The notes below the pieces were generated by a model. The model searched no databases. It had not been told where the DNA came from and was given only the letters and a program-made list of their open reading frames with translations. Below, piece after piece: positions 9,316 to 25,623 of a stretch of 64,000 bases of DNA. How positions within the stretch are numbered: the first letter of the stretch is position 1; every line of letters begins with the position of its first letter. The position numbers were made by a program, and so were the translations under genes. The stretch is from Xanthomonas sp. XNM01 (GTDB taxonomy: Bacteria; Pseudomonadota; Gammaproteobacteria; Xanthomonadales; Xanthomonadaceae): assembly GCF_014851915.1 (NCBI RefSeq), contig NZ_JACVAP010000001.1, positions 372,001 through 436,000 on the forward strand, read 5' to 3'.

Positions 9316-11352
9316 ATGAGTACTGCAGCGGATTCCCCCAAGACCAGCCGCATCGGAGGCGTGAGCACCGGCTTCTGGCTGGTCGTGCTCGCCGTGTCGG
9401 TGATCGTGTTCGGCGCCAACACCGGCGTCGCCACCTGGCAGGGCAACCGCCTGGCCGGCGCGGGCACCGGCGCGGCCGACCTGCAGGTGCTGTCGCAGCA
9501 GCTGGCCAACCAGGGCCGCGACGCGGTCTCGGGCAACGCCGCGGCGTTCAAGGAATTCGGCGCGACTAAGGGCCGGATCGACACCACCGTCGCCGACCTG
9601 CAGTCGCGCTTCTCGGCCGAGCCCGGCGTGTCCGGGCCGCTGCAGACCCTGGGCACGACCTGGGCGCCGCTGGCGCAGAGCGCCGAGCAGATTTCGGCCA
9701 GCGAACCGGCGGTGCTGGCGCTGGCCGGCAACGCCGACCGCTTCGTCGGCCGCGTGCCGCAGCTGCAGGCGCAGCTCAACGAGGTCGTGCGGGCGATGAC
9801 CGCCGGCGGCCTGCCCGCCTCGCAGGTGTTCAGCGCGCTGCAGCAGGTCGTGCTCGCCGGCACCATGTCGCGCCGCGTGACCGAGATCCGGGCCGGTGGC
9901 CCGGGTGCCGCGGGCGCCGGCGACGCGCTGGTGCGCGACGCGCTGGTGTTCGGGCAGGTGCTCGACGGCCTGCGCGACGGCAATACCGACCTCGGCATCG
10001 CGCCGCTGCGCAACCCCGCCGCGCTCGCCGCCCTGGAGCAGTCGCAGGCGCAGTGGGAGGAGATGCGCCGCGACCTGGATGCGATCCTGGGCAGCTCCGG
10101 CAATCTGTTCGCCGCGCAGGCCGCGGCGGCCAGCCTGACCGCCGGTTCGGGCGCGATGCTGCGCGACAGCAAGCGGCTGTTCGAGGCGTTCTCCGCGTTC
10201 GGTTCGATCCGCGACACGCGCCTGTTCCCGAACATGTGGCTGGGCATCGCCTCCGGTGTGCTGGCCCTGATCGCCCTGGCCGGCTTCATCTGGAGCTCGG
10301 TGCGCGGCCGCCAGCGCGAGCAGGAAGTGCGCTACCAGGCGCAGGTCGAGTTCAACAGCCGCAACCAGCAGGCGATCATGCGGCTGCTGGACGAAATCAG
10401 CTCGCTCGGTGAGGGCGACCTGACGGTGAAGGCCTCGGTGACCGAAGACATGACCGGCGCGATCGCGGACGCGATCAACTACGCGGTCGACGAGCTGCGC
10501 AACCTGGTGACCACCATCAACGACACCTCGGTGCAGGTCGCGGCGTCCTCGCAGGAAACCCAGGCCACCGCGCTGCAGCTGGCCGAGGCGGCCAACCACC
10601 AGGCCGAGCAGATCGGTGCGGCCTCCGAGCGCATCACCGAAATCGCATCGAGCATCGAGCAGGTGTCGCGCAACTCCACCGAGTCGGCCGAAGTGGCGCA
10701 GCGCTCGGTGTTCATCGCGGCCGAGGGCGCCGGCGTGGTCCGCGAGACCATCCAGGGCATGGACCAGATCCGCGACCAGATCCAGGAAACCTCCAAGCGC
10801 ATCAAGCGCCTGGGCGAGTCCTCGCAGGAGATCGGCTCGATCGTGGAACTGATCAACGACATTTCCGAGCAGACCAACATCCTGGCGCTCAACGCCGCGG
10901 TGCAGGCGGCGGCGGCCGGCGAAACCGGTCGTGGCTTCGCGGTCGTGGCCGACGAAGTGCAGCGCCTGGCCGAACGCACCTCGGGTGCGACCCGGCGCAT
11001 CGAAAGCCTGGTCCAGGCCATTCAGGCCGACACCAACGAGGCGGTCAGCTCGATGGAGCAGACCACCGCCGAGGTGGTGTCCGGTGCGCGCCTGGCCGAG
11101 GACGCCGGCACCGCGCTGACCGAGATCGAGCGCGTGTCCAACGACCTCAACGACCTCATCAAGCGCATTTCCGGTGCTGCGCAGCAGCAGGCCGGCGCCG
11201 CCTCGGACATCACCCGCACGATGGACGTGGTCCGCCAGATCACCGGCCAGACCTCGCGTGGCGCGGGGCATACCGCCGAGTCGATCGGACACCTGGCACA
11301 GCTGGCGGCCGACCTGCGCCGCTCCGTCGCCGACTTCAAGCTGCCGGCCTGA
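9316..11352 (+). CDS. pilJ: Methyl-accepting chemotaxis protein PilJ
   Basis: 678 aa. Membrane helix 1 (about residues 16-37) and helix 2 (about 307-329) enclose a ~270-residue periplasmic PilJ-type sensor region. A HAMP-like segment and the cytoplasmic signalling domain follow. The hairpin tip is about residues 521-548, with ALNAAVQAAAAGE and GRGFAVVADEVQ; the AVQAAAAGE variant is typical of PilJ. It is thought to sense pilus tension or retracted pilin and to control ChpA through PilI. No CheR (PilK) gene follows, and the CheB-like protein downstream looks inactive, so methylation control of this receptor is doubtful here. Confidence 0.95.
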   Translation: MSTAADSPKTSRIGGVSTGFWLVVLAVSVIVFGANTGVATWQGNRLAGAGTGAADLQVLSQQLANQGRDAVSGNAAAFKEFGATKGRIDTTVADLQSRFSAEPGVSGPLQTLGTTWAPLAQSAEQISASEPAVLALAGNADRFVGRVPQLQAQLNEVVRAMTAGGLPASQVFSALQQVVLAGTMSRRVTEIRAGGPGAAGAGDALVRDALVFGQVLDGLRDGNTDLGIAPLRNPAALAALEQSQAQWEEMRRDLDAILGSSGNLFAAQAAAASLTAGSGAMLRDSKRLFEAFSAFGSIRDTRLFPNMWLGIASGVLALIALAGFIWSSVRGRQREQEVRYQAQVEFNSRNQQAIMRLLDEISSLGEGDLTVKASVTEDMTGAIADAINYAVDELRNLVTTINDTSVQVAASSQETQATALQLAEAANHQAEQIGAASERITEIASSIEQVSRNSTESAEVAQRSVFIAAEGAGVVRETIQGMDQIRDQIQETSKRIKRLGESSQEIGSIVELINDISEQTNILALNAAVQAAAAGETGRGFAVVADEVQRLAERTSGATRRIESLVQAIQADTNEAVSSMEQTTAEVVSGARLAEDAGTALTEIERVSNDLNDLIKRISGAAQQQAGAASDITRTMDVVRQITGQTSRGAGHTAESIGHLAQLAADLRRSVADFKLPA

Positions 11353-11437
11353 GGGGGCATGCGATGGGGGATGGCAGCATGACGAACTCGCACGATCTGT
11401 CCGTGGCGCGATGCCTCCGGCACGAGCGGAGGTGGGA

Positions 11438-18926
<7,489 letters not shown>

Positions 18927-18940
<14 letters not shown>

Positions 18941-20111
18941 AGCACGCAAGCCGGTGGCACTGCTGGCGCGGCCCGGCCAGGCGCGGGAACGGCTGCGCCT
19001 TGCGCTGGACGCGGTCGGGGCGGACGTCGTGCTCGAGGAGGATCCGTGCGCGATCGACGCCGCGCTCCTCGCCGGTGCCGCACCGCAGGCGGCGCTGATC
19101 GCGCTGGAGCCGGCGGTCGAGGACGCGCTGATCGCGCTGGAACCCGCGCTGGAGGCCCCCGGGCTGCTGGTGATCTTCGACGAGGCGGATCTGGCGGCCC
19201 GGCGCGAGGGCTGGGAGGCGCAGCGCTGGATCCGTCATCTGGCGGCCAAGCTGTACGGCCACGACAACGTGCTGCCGCCCGGACACGAGCAGGACGTCCA
19301 GCTCGAACCGGGACGGCCGCCGACACCGCAGCAGGCGCATGCCGACGCGGTCCTCGAGCCGCACCTGGTCGAGGCCGCCGCGCTGGCGGCCGATCTGCCC
19401 GAAGACCGCCCGGGCGAGACTGCGGGCGCGTTGCCTGCCACCGCCTGGGCCCTGGTCGACGACGCGCCGGCCGTGGTGGCCGAGCGCCCGCGCGCGGTGC
19501 CGCCGCCGTTGCCCGTGTTCTCCCATCTCGAGCTGGTCGCGCTGGAAGAGCCGGCCGCACAGACCGGGGCGGGTGAGCCTGCTGCCGCGGCGCCGGGCGC
19601 GATCCTGGTCATCGCCGGCATCGGCGGCCCGGATGCGGTGCGCCGCTTCCTGGTGGCGCTGCCGGCTGGTTTCCAGCGGCCGGTGCTGATCCAGCTGCGT
19701 CTGGATGGCGGCCGCTACGACAACCTGGTCAAGCAGATGGCGCGCGTGTCGGAGATCCCGGTGGCGATGGCGATGCCGGGCGATCCGGTCAGCGCCGGCG
19801 CGGTGCATGTGCTGCCCGACGGTGTCGGTGTCGCCGCGGCCGGCGATGGACTGCGCTTCATCGATACGCCGGCCGGCGACGAGCCGATCCTGGCGCTGCC
19901 GCCTGCCGAAAGCGCGGTGCTGCTGCTCAGCGGCGCCGGCGCGCACCGCGTCGATGCCGCACTGGCGTTGGCGACCCGCGGCGCGCTGGTCGCCGGGCAG
20001 GCGCTGGATGGCTGCTACGACGCCGAGGCGGTGAGGCTGCTCGCTGCAGGGGGCATGGACCTGGCGACACCCGCACAGCTGGCCGAGCAGGTCTCGGCGC
20101 GCTGGCCCTGA
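18927..20111 (+). CDS. chpB: ChpB-like protein with a degenerate CheB methylesterase domain
   Basis: 394 aa. GTG start inside the chpA 3' end (14-nt overlap). The N-terminal ~120 residues resemble a degenerate receiver fold without a phosphoacceptor Asp and contain a direct repeat (two ALIALEPA units near residues 57-77). A Pro-rich linker follows, and residues ~225-394 align over most of their length with the CheB C-terminal domain. The catalytic Ser of GASTGG is Gly231 (AGIGGP), the catalytic His of ITQHM is Arg258, and the catalytic Asp of GMGNDG is His340. Methylesterase or deamidase activity is therefore unlikely; a scaffold or regulatory role is inferred. The position between chpA and chpC matches ChpB. 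Confidence 0.85.
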
Positions 20112-20137
20112 GATCGCTGGTCGAGCAAGGAACAAGC

Positions 20138-20608
20138 ATGGGATACAACACCGAGGAAGTGCGCGGCGTCCTGATCCAGAGCGGTCAGGAACGGCTGCTG
20201 CTGCCCAACGCGACCGTCGCCGAGGTGCTGGCCAAGGTGCCGGTCGAACCGATTGCCGACGCACCGGACTGGCTGGCCGGGCAGATCGCCTGGCATGGCT
20301 GGAACGTGCCGCTGGTGTCGTTCTCCAGGCTGGCCGACCTGGGCGTGGACCCGCCGACGCGCAACAACCGCGTGGTGGTGCTCAAAGGCCTGGGCAACGA
20401 CGAGACCCTGCCGTACTTCGCGCTGCAGACCTCGCTGTTCCCGCAGCTGGTTTCGGTGCCGCGCGACGGACTGCTGGCCGATGCGGCCGAAGAGGACCTG
20501 CCGCGCGGCATCCAGATGCGCGTGCTGCTCGGCGAGCAGAGCGCGCTGCTTCCCGACCTGGAAGGCGTGGAGCGGATGATCGGCGAGGCGCTGGCCGACA
20601 AGGCCTGA
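20138..20608 (+). CDS. chpC: CheW-like protein ChpC
   Basis: 156 aa, a single CheW-like domain: RGVLIQSGQERLLLPNATVAE, then LAGQIAWHGWNVPLVSFSRL and a C-terminal acidic tail with EGVERMIGEAL. ChpC is a second, accessory coupling protein of the Pil-Chp system, proposed to connect other inputs to ChpA. It is the last gene of the operon, 26 nt after chpB, with GGAACA upstream of the ATG. Confidence 0.88.
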   Translation: MGYNTEEVRGVLIQSGQERLLLPNATVAEVLAKVPVEPIADAPDWLAGQIAWHGWNVPLVSFSRLADLGVDPPTRNNRVVVLKGLGNDETLPYFALQTSLFPQLVSVPRDGLLADAAEEDLPRGIQMRVLLGEQSALLPDLEGVERMIGEALADKA

Positions 20609-20989
20609 GCCACCGGCTGGCGCGTCGGCGCCTGCCTGGTCGCGGACGACGCGCGGGGGATGGCCGCGGCCATCCTGCATGCGGCAGGCGATGCGACGCG
20701 TCACCCGCCGGACGCGGCGCGCAGCAGGGCCTGCACGCCGATCACGCCGCCGATGAGGCACGCGATGGTCGAGCTGCGCCGGAAACGTACGCCATTGTTG
20801 CCGGCCGATCCGGCGAGCGGTGCGCGCTGCCCGACCCCGGTCATCGGCACCTGATCGACCGCCACGCGCAACGCCGGCAGCGTCCGCATCGCCATCGGGC
20901 GGGCCACCACGACCCGGCATCGCTCGGCGCGCGTGCATCACGTGGATGGCGCGTCGCGGCAGGCGACCGTGCGTGTGCGTCCGTTGCCT
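20609..20989. other. Intergenic region between chpC and rsmE
   Basis: 381 nt between the converging chpC and rsmE genes. No RNA gene or terminator with a T-tract was found. The only coding candidate is the minus-strand 69-codon frame listed separately. Confidence 0.5.
20701..20910 (-). CDS. Possible small membrane protein (hypothetical)
   Basis: 69 codons downstream of rsmE on the same strand. Third positions are G/C-rich as in its neighbours, which favours real coding. The product is basic in the middle (VRFRRSST) and ends with one hydrophobic segment (ACLIGGVIGVQALL) that could be a membrane helix. Internal Met codons near residues 6 and 8 are alternative starts. No family is recognised. 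It could also be a chance frame in GC-rich DNA; a 79-nt gap separates it from rsmE. Confidence 0.35.
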   Translation of the reverse strand: MVARPMAMRTLPALRVAVDQVPMTGVGQRAPLAGSAGNNGVRFRRSSTIACLIGGVIGVQALLRAASGG

Positions 20990-21718
20990 TCAGAGATCGC
21001 CGAACCGCGCCTGCAGCGCGGCGATCGCAGCCAGGCCGGCCGTCTCGGTGCGCAGGATGCGCGGGCCCAGCGCCAGGCCTTCGAAGCCTGCGGCCTGCAG
21101 CGTGTCGCGGTCGCGCGGCGACCAGCCGCCTTCCGGGCCGATGGCCACCCAGACCGTCGATGCGGCATCGCCATCCAGCGAACGCAGCGTGTGCCGGCCG
21201 CCGGGGTCCAGAGTCAGGCGCAGGCCGGTGCTGGCCGCAGCGGCGGTGGCCAGCGGGGCGGGGGCTGCCAGCGCAGGGACCGACGCGCGTCCGGACTGTT
21301 CGCAGGCCGATTCGATCACGCTGCGCCAGTGCGCCATCCGCTTGTCGGTGCGTTCGGCGTCGAGCTTGACCTCGGTCCGTTCGGCCACCACCGGCACGAC
21401 GGCCGCCACACCCAGTTCGGTCGCCTTCTGCAGGATCAGGTCCATCTTCTCGCCGCGGGCAATGCCTTGCAGCAGGGTGATGCGCAGCGGCGATTCGTTG
21501 TCCACCGCACTGGCCGACAGCACGTCCACCAGCACCTCGCGCTTGCCGGCCACGGCCACCCGCGCCGCATAGTCGTGGCCGTCACCGTTGAACAGCACGC
21601 AGGGATCGCCCTCGCGCAGGCGCAGCACCCGCACCAGGTGGTTGGCGGCGCGCTCGGGCAGGGCGATACGGTTGCCTGCCTGCAGGGGCAGATCGATGCA
21701 GCAGCGGGTCAGGCGCAT
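20990..21718 (-). CDS. rsmE: 16S rRNA (uracil(1498)-N(3))-methyltransferase
   Basis: 242 aa, normal for RsmE. SPOUT-class enzyme that methylates N3 of U1498 in 16S rRNA using SAM. An N-terminal PUA-like region (ALPERAANHLVRVLRLREGD, LFNGDG) is followed by the SPOUT domain with QGIARGEKMDLILQKATELG, WVAIGPEGGWSPRD and LALGPRILRTETAG, the knotted SAM site. The longer open frame begins upstream, but the ATG at 21718 starts the conserved sequence. Divergent from nudE across 193 nt. In P. aeruginosa rsmE is also close to the chp genes. Confidence 0.95.
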   Translation of the reverse strand: MRLTRCCIDLPLQAGNRIALPERAANHLVRVLRLREGDPCVLFNGDGHDYAARVAVAGKREVLVDVLSASAVDNESPLRITLLQGIARGEKMDLILQKATELGVAAVVPVVAERTEVKLDAERTDKRMAHWRSVIESACEQSGRASVPALAAPAPLATAAAASTGLRLTLDPGGRHTLRSLDGDAASTVWVAIGPEGGWSPRDRDTLQAAGFEGLALGPRILRTETAGLAAIAALQARFGDL

Positions 21719-21911
21719 GTGGTGGTGCCCCCGGGCACGCAGCAGGTGGTGGATGCAGCAGTGGGAGTGCGGTACGGACGCGCATGGTGCGGCGGCCGGA
21801 TGCGCAGCGTCCCCGCCGCCGGCCGGTCTGCTAGGATGCGCCGCTGATGAGTACGCTCGTGCATCCCGCCATGATATCGGCCGCAACGCGGTCGCGCCGC
21901 GGGGCGTTGCG

Positions 21912-22457
21912 ATGAGCAGGCGCCTGCCCGTGATCCACGGCACCAGCGAGCACGATGCCGGGCCTTACCGGCTTCAGCAGCTCGATCTGGAGTTCTCCAA
22001 CGGCGAGCGCCGCCGTTTCGAACGGATGCTGGGTCGCGGCCATGGCGCGGTCGTCGTCGTACCGATGCTGGACGAGGACACCGTGCTGCTGGTGCGCGAG
22101 TACGCGGCCGGCGTGCACCGCTACGAACTGGGCCTGGTCAAGGGCAGGATCGACGCGGGCGAGACGCCGGAACAGGCGGCCGACCGCGAACTCAAGGAAG
22201 AGGCCGGCTTCGGTGCGCGACGGATCGACGTGCTGCGCCAGCTTACCCTCGCGCCGACCTACATGGGCCACGTGTCGTGGCTGGTGGTCGCGCGCGGGCT
22301 CTATCCCGAACGGCTTCCCGGCGACGAACCGGAGGAGCTCGAGGTCATTCCCTGGAAACTGCAGGACCTGGACACACTGATGTTGCGTGAAGATTTTTCC
22401 GAGGGACGTTCGCTGGCCGCGCTGTTCATCGCCCGCGAATGGTTGTCCGCCCGATGA
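21912..22457 (+). CDS. nudE: ADP compounds hydrolase NudE (Nudix)
   Basis: 181 aa. Hydrolyses ADP-ribose, NADH, Ap3A and similar ADP derivatives. A perfect Nudix box, Gx5Ex7REUxEExGU, is present: it starts at GRIDAGE, continues to RELKEEAGF and lies about residues 78-100. The N-terminal EHDAGPYRLQQLDLEFSNG and the C-terminal part fit the NudE/ADP-ribose pyrophosphatase group. The open frame extends upstream, but the ATG at 21912 is preceded by GGGGCG and begins the family sequence. First gene of a nudE-cysQ-mazG-ynfA operon; its stop overlaps the cysQ ATG as ATGA. Confidence 0.9.
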   Translation: MSRRLPVIHGTSEHDAGPYRLQQLDLEFSNGERRRFERMLGRGHGAVVVVPMLDEDTVLLVREYAAGVHRYELGLVKGRIDAGETPEQAADRELKEEAGFGARRIDVLRQLTLAPTYMGHVSWLVVARGLYPERLPGDEPEELEVIPWKLQDLDTLMLREDFSEGRSLAALFIAREWLSAR

Positions 22458-23275
22458 TCCGGATCACCGGTGACCTGCGCGAAACCGTCATCGCCATCGC
22501 CCGTGAAGCCGGCGCGGCGATCATGGACGTCTACAACGGCAGCTTCGACGTCGCCCACAAGGCCGATGCCAGCCCGCTGACCGCCGCCGACCTGGCCGCC
22601 CACCGGGTGATCGTCGAGGCGCTGGAGCGGCTGACGCCCGACCTGCCGGTCCTGTCCGAGGAGTCGGCGCATGTCCCGTGGGAGACGCGCCGGCACTGGT
22701 CGGCCTACTGGCTGGTCGATCCGCTGGATGGCACCCGCGAATTCATCCGGCGCAATGGCGAGTTCAGCGTCAACATCGCGCTGATCGACCAGGGCGCGCC
22801 GGCGCTCGGCGTGGTCCAGGCGCCGGTCAGCGGGCTGGTCTGGCACGCGGTACGCGGCGAGCACGCCTATCGTCGGGACGGCTACCGCGACGACCCGCTG
22901 CGCGTACGCGCGCCGGCGACCGCGCCGTTGCGGGTCGCCGCCAGCCGTTCGCATCGCGACGCGCGCACCACGCAGGTGCTCGAGCGGATGGGGGCGATCG
23001 ACGAAGTCGCGCTCGGTTCCTCGCTGAAGTTCTGCCGGATCGCCGAAGGCGGGCTGGACGTCTACCCCCGCTTCGGACCGACCTCGGAGTGGGACACGGC
23101 GGCCGCCCAGTGCGTGCTGCAGGCCGCCGGCGGTGCGGTGCTGTCGGCCGATACCGGCAAGGCCTTCCGCTACAACCGCCGCGAATCGCTGCTCAACGGC
23201 GACTTCATCGCGCTCGGAGACACCGAGCTGCCGTGGCGCGCCTGGCTGGACGGCACCTCATCGTCGGAGCAATGA
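22454..23275 (+). CDS. cysQ: 3'(2'),5'-bisphosphate nucleotidase CysQ
   Basis: 273 aa. Inositol monophosphatase superfamily; removes the 3'-phosphate of PAP, the by-product of sulfate assimilation. Metal-binding motifs are clear: ADASPLTAADLAAH, LSEESA, WLVDPLDGTREFI (DPLDGT) and FGPTSEWDTAAAQ. ATG at 22454 overlaps the nudE stop; the upstream in-frame start at 22439 is less likely. mazG follows after 32 nt. Confidence 0.93.
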   Translation: MIRITGDLRETVIAIAREAGAAIMDVYNGSFDVAHKADASPLTAADLAAHRVIVEALERLTPDLPVLSEESAHVPWETRRHWSAYWLVDPLDGTREFIRRNGEFSVNIALIDQGAPALGVVQAPVSGLVWHAVRGEHAYRRDGYRDDPLRVRAPATAPLRVAASRSHRDARTTQVLERMGAIDEVALGSSLKFCRIAEGGLDVYPRFGPTSEWDTAAAQCVLQAAGGAVLSADTGKAFRYNRRESLLNGDFIALGDTELPWRAWLDGTSSSEQ

Positions 23276-23307
23276 GTGCGCGTCCCGTTCCTGACCGGAG
23301 TGGATGC

Positions 23308-24129
23308 ATGAGCGACGATCCGCGTTCCATCGACCGGCTGCTGGCGATCATGGCGCGGCTGCGTGATCGCGTGCATGGCTGCCCGTGGGACATCGAGCAG
23401 GATTTTTCCAGCATCGCGCCCTATACGATCGAGGAGGCCTACGAGGTCGCCGATGCGATTGACCGCCATGATCTGGCTGCACTGAAGGATGAGCTCGGCG
23501 ACCTGCTGCTGCAGGTCGTCTTCCATGCGCAGATGGCCGACGAGCAGGGTGCGTTCGGATTCGGCGACGTGGTCGCCGCGATCAGCGACAAGATGCTGCG
23601 CCGGCATCCGCACGTGTTCGGCCAGGCGCAGGTCGCCGACGCGGATGCGCAGACCCTGAACTGGGAGGCGATCAAACGGGCCGAGCGCGCTGCCGCCGGC
23701 GACACCGACACGTCGGCGCTGGCCGGCATCGGCCGCGGCATGCCCGAGTGGCAACGTGCGGTGAAGCTGCAGTCGCGCGCCGCGCGGACCGGCTTCGACT
23801 GGCCGGACCCGGCGCCGGTGATCGCCAAGCTGCAGGAAGAGATCGAGGAAGTCCGGGCCGAGTTCGCGCGCGGCGCGGTGGCCGACAACCACGCGCGCCT
23901 GCAGGACGAGATCGGCGACGTGCTGTTCGTCTGCGCCAACCTCGCCCGGCACGCGAAGGTCGATGTCGGGGCGGCGCTGCGCCAGGCCAACCTCAAGTTC
24001 GAGCGCCGTTTCCGCGCGATGGAACAGCAGGCCCTGGACGAGGGCACGCCGCTGTCGTCGCTGACGCTGGAGCAGCAGGAAGCCTGCTGGAACCGGGTCA
24101 AGCGGCGCGAGCGCGGCGAAGACGCGTGA
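23308..24129 (+). CDS. mazG: Nucleoside triphosphate pyrophosphohydrolase MazG
   Basis: 273 aa. Hydrolyses (d)NTPs, including aberrant ones, to the monophosphate and PPi. Two MazG repeats are visible: [19 protein letters not shown] and [18 protein letters not shown] (EExxE/ExxD metal sites) in the first, then [10 protein letters not shown] and [18 protein letters not shown] in the second. The C-terminal sequence [15 protein letters not shown] is family-typical. The stop overlaps the GTG of the next gene (GTGA). Confidence 0.95.
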   Translation: MSDDPRSIDRLLAIMARLRDRVHGCPWDIEQDFSSIAPYTIEEAYEVADAIDRHDLAALKDELGDLLLQVVFHAQMADEQGAFGFGDVVAAISDKMLRRHPHVFGQAQVADADAQTLNWEAIKRAERAAAGDTDTSALAGIGRGMPEWQRAVKLQSRAARTGFDWPDPAPVIAKLQEEIEEVRAEFARGAVADNHARLQDEIGDVLFVCANLARHAKVDVGAALRQANLKFERRFRAMEQQALDEGTPLSSLTLEQQEACWNRVKRRERGEDA

Positions 24130-24449
24130 CCACGTTCCTGCTGTTCGCGCTTACGGCGCTTGCCGAGATCGGTGGCTGCTGGCTGGTCTGGTCGTGGCTG
24201 CGCAATGCCGGCAGCGCCTGGCTGCTGCTGCCGGCGGTCGCCTGCCTGGCGCTGTTCGCCTGGCTGCTGACCCTGCACCCGACCGCGACCGGCCGGGTCT
24301 ACGCGGCCTACGGCGGGGTCTACGTGGCGCTGGCGATCATCTGGCTGTGGGCGGTCGACGGCGTGCGTCCCAGCCGCTGGGATCTTTTCGGCGCGGGTCT
24401 GTGCCTGGCCGGCATGGCGGTGATCATGTTCGCGCCACGGCAGGCCTGA
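24126..24449 (+). CDS. YnfA family (UPF0060) small membrane protein
   Basis: 107 aa with four hydrophobic helices. The sequence fits the YnfA/UPF0060 family: [31 protein letters not shown] and the C-terminal [18 protein letters not shown]. Inner-membrane protein; some members have been linked to drug efflux, but the cellular role is poorly defined. GTG start overlapping the mazG stop by 4 nt, so it is probably co-translated with the nudE operon. Confidence 0.88.
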   Translation: MTTFLLFALTALAEIGGCWLVWSWLRNAGSAWLLLPAVACLALFAWLLTLHPTATGRVYAAYGGVYVALAIIWLWAVDGVRPSRWDLFGAGLCLAGMAVIMFAPRQA

Positions 24450-24605
24450 CCGGCGCGTCGCGACCGCGGACCGCGGTCCGGCGCCAGTGCATCGCGCACT
24501 GGCGTTCCAGCCAGTTCCTGAAGCGGGCAGGATGCGTGCTGCGCTGCACCCGCATGCACGCGGCCCGATTGTTATCGTGCGTACGGGCCGGACCGGGAGC
24601 GCACG

Positions 24606-24908
24606 ATGCGACGCTTCGCCAGTTTCAGCGAGTTCTATCCGTTCTACCTGCAGGAACACGCCAACCGCACCTCGCGGCGGCTGCACTTCATCGGCAGTTG
24701 CGGCGTGCTGGCGCTGGTCGGTGTCGCCGCGTTCACCTGCAGGCCCTGGTGGCTGCTGGCGGCGCTGGTCTGCGGGTACGGTTTCGCCTGGGTCGGGCAC
24801 TTCTTCTTCGAGAAGAACCGCCCGGCGACCTTCCGCCATCCGTTTTACTCGTTCGCCGGCGACTGGGTGATGTTCAAGGACATCCTGAGCGGCCGGATCC
24901 GCTTCTGA
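24606..24908 (+). CDS. DUF962/Mpo1-like membrane protein
   Basis: 100 aa. The motif order FYLQEHANRTSRRLHFIG, then a hydrophobic stretch, GYGFAWVGHFFFEKNRPATF and DWVMFKDIL is characteristic of the DUF962/Mpo1-like family. Yeast Mpo1 is an Fe-dependent dioxygenase in 2-hydroxy fatty acid alpha-oxidation; His residues in HxxNRxxRRLHxxG and GHFxxExNxPA are the expected metal ligands and are kept here. Two membrane helices are predicted. GGGAG precedes the ATG. It stands alone, 156 nt after ynfA. Confidence 0.8.
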   Translation: MRRFASFSEFYPFYLQEHANRTSRRLHFIGSCGVLALVGVAAFTCRPWWLLAALVCGYGFAWVGHFFFEKNRPATFRHPFYSFAGDWVMFKDILSGRIRF

Positions 24909-24923
24909 GCGCGCCGGACGCGC

Positions 24924-25289
24924 TCACGCCCCCCCGTCGTAGAACATCAGGAAGGCCGCGCCGACGATCAGCGCGAACGCCGCGTAATGGTTCCACTTCA
25001 GCGGCTGGCCCAGATACCAGGCTGAGAAGCCCGCGAACACGACCAGGGTCAGGATCTCCTGGATGGTCTTGAGCTGGACCACCGAGTACACCGAACTGCC
25101 CATCCGGTTGGCCGGCACCATCAGGCTGTACTCGAAGAAGGCGATGCACCAGCTGACCACGATCGCGGCCAGCAGGGGCGCGCTCTTGTACTTCAGGTGC
25201 CCGTACCAGGCGAAGGTCATGAACACGTTGCTGGCCAGCAGCAGGCCGACTGGAATCAGGTAGGACGACAGCGGCAGGGAGGTCGGCAT
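24924..25289 (-). CDS. DMT-like small membrane protein (DUF486)
   Basis: 121 aa with four hydrophobic segments. VGLLLASNVFMTFAWYGHLK, FEYSLMVPANRMG and TLVVFAGFSAWYLGQPLKWN match the DUF486 family of small drug/metabolite-transporter-like proteins, whose function is unknown. ATG at 25289 with GGGAGG just upstream. Convergent with the DUF962 gene, 15 nt between stops. Confidence 0.8.
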   Translation of the reverse strand: MPTSLPLSSYLIPVGLLLASNVFMTFAWYGHLKYKSAPLLAAIVVSWCIAFFEYSLMVPANRMGSSVYSVVQLKTIQEILTLVVFAGFSAWYLGQPLKWNHYAAFALIVGAAFLMFYDGGA

Positions 25290-25623
25290 GGCGGCAGGGG
25301 CGAGGGGAGACCGGCGCAGCATACGGCAGCGCGGCCGAGGTCCCATCGTGTGTCGATCATCGCCCCGGGCGCAGTGCCTCCGCAGGCCTCCCGCGCCCGG
25401 CAGCCATGGGCCACGGAGCGCGCCGTGGTGGATCGGAAACGCGCGGATGCGCTCCGGCGCATGGAGGCGGCCCACGTTCCCGTGCACGCGTCGGCGCAGG
25501 CTTCTGGCATCTGCATCGACGCACCTTCGTCGAAGTGAGCCGATGCCGGCGCTGGTCGAACGCAGGAAACCATGCCCACGCGCGGGATGGGGCCGCCCCT
25601 AGCATGGGCGGCTATCCGTTGCC
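25290..25623. other. Intergenic region, no gene recognised
   Basis: 334 nt between the DUF486 gene and the ABC permease stop, both on the minus strand. Several short GC-rich frames exist but none resembles a protein. No RNA gene, repeat or terminator with a T-run was seen. Confidence 0.5.
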
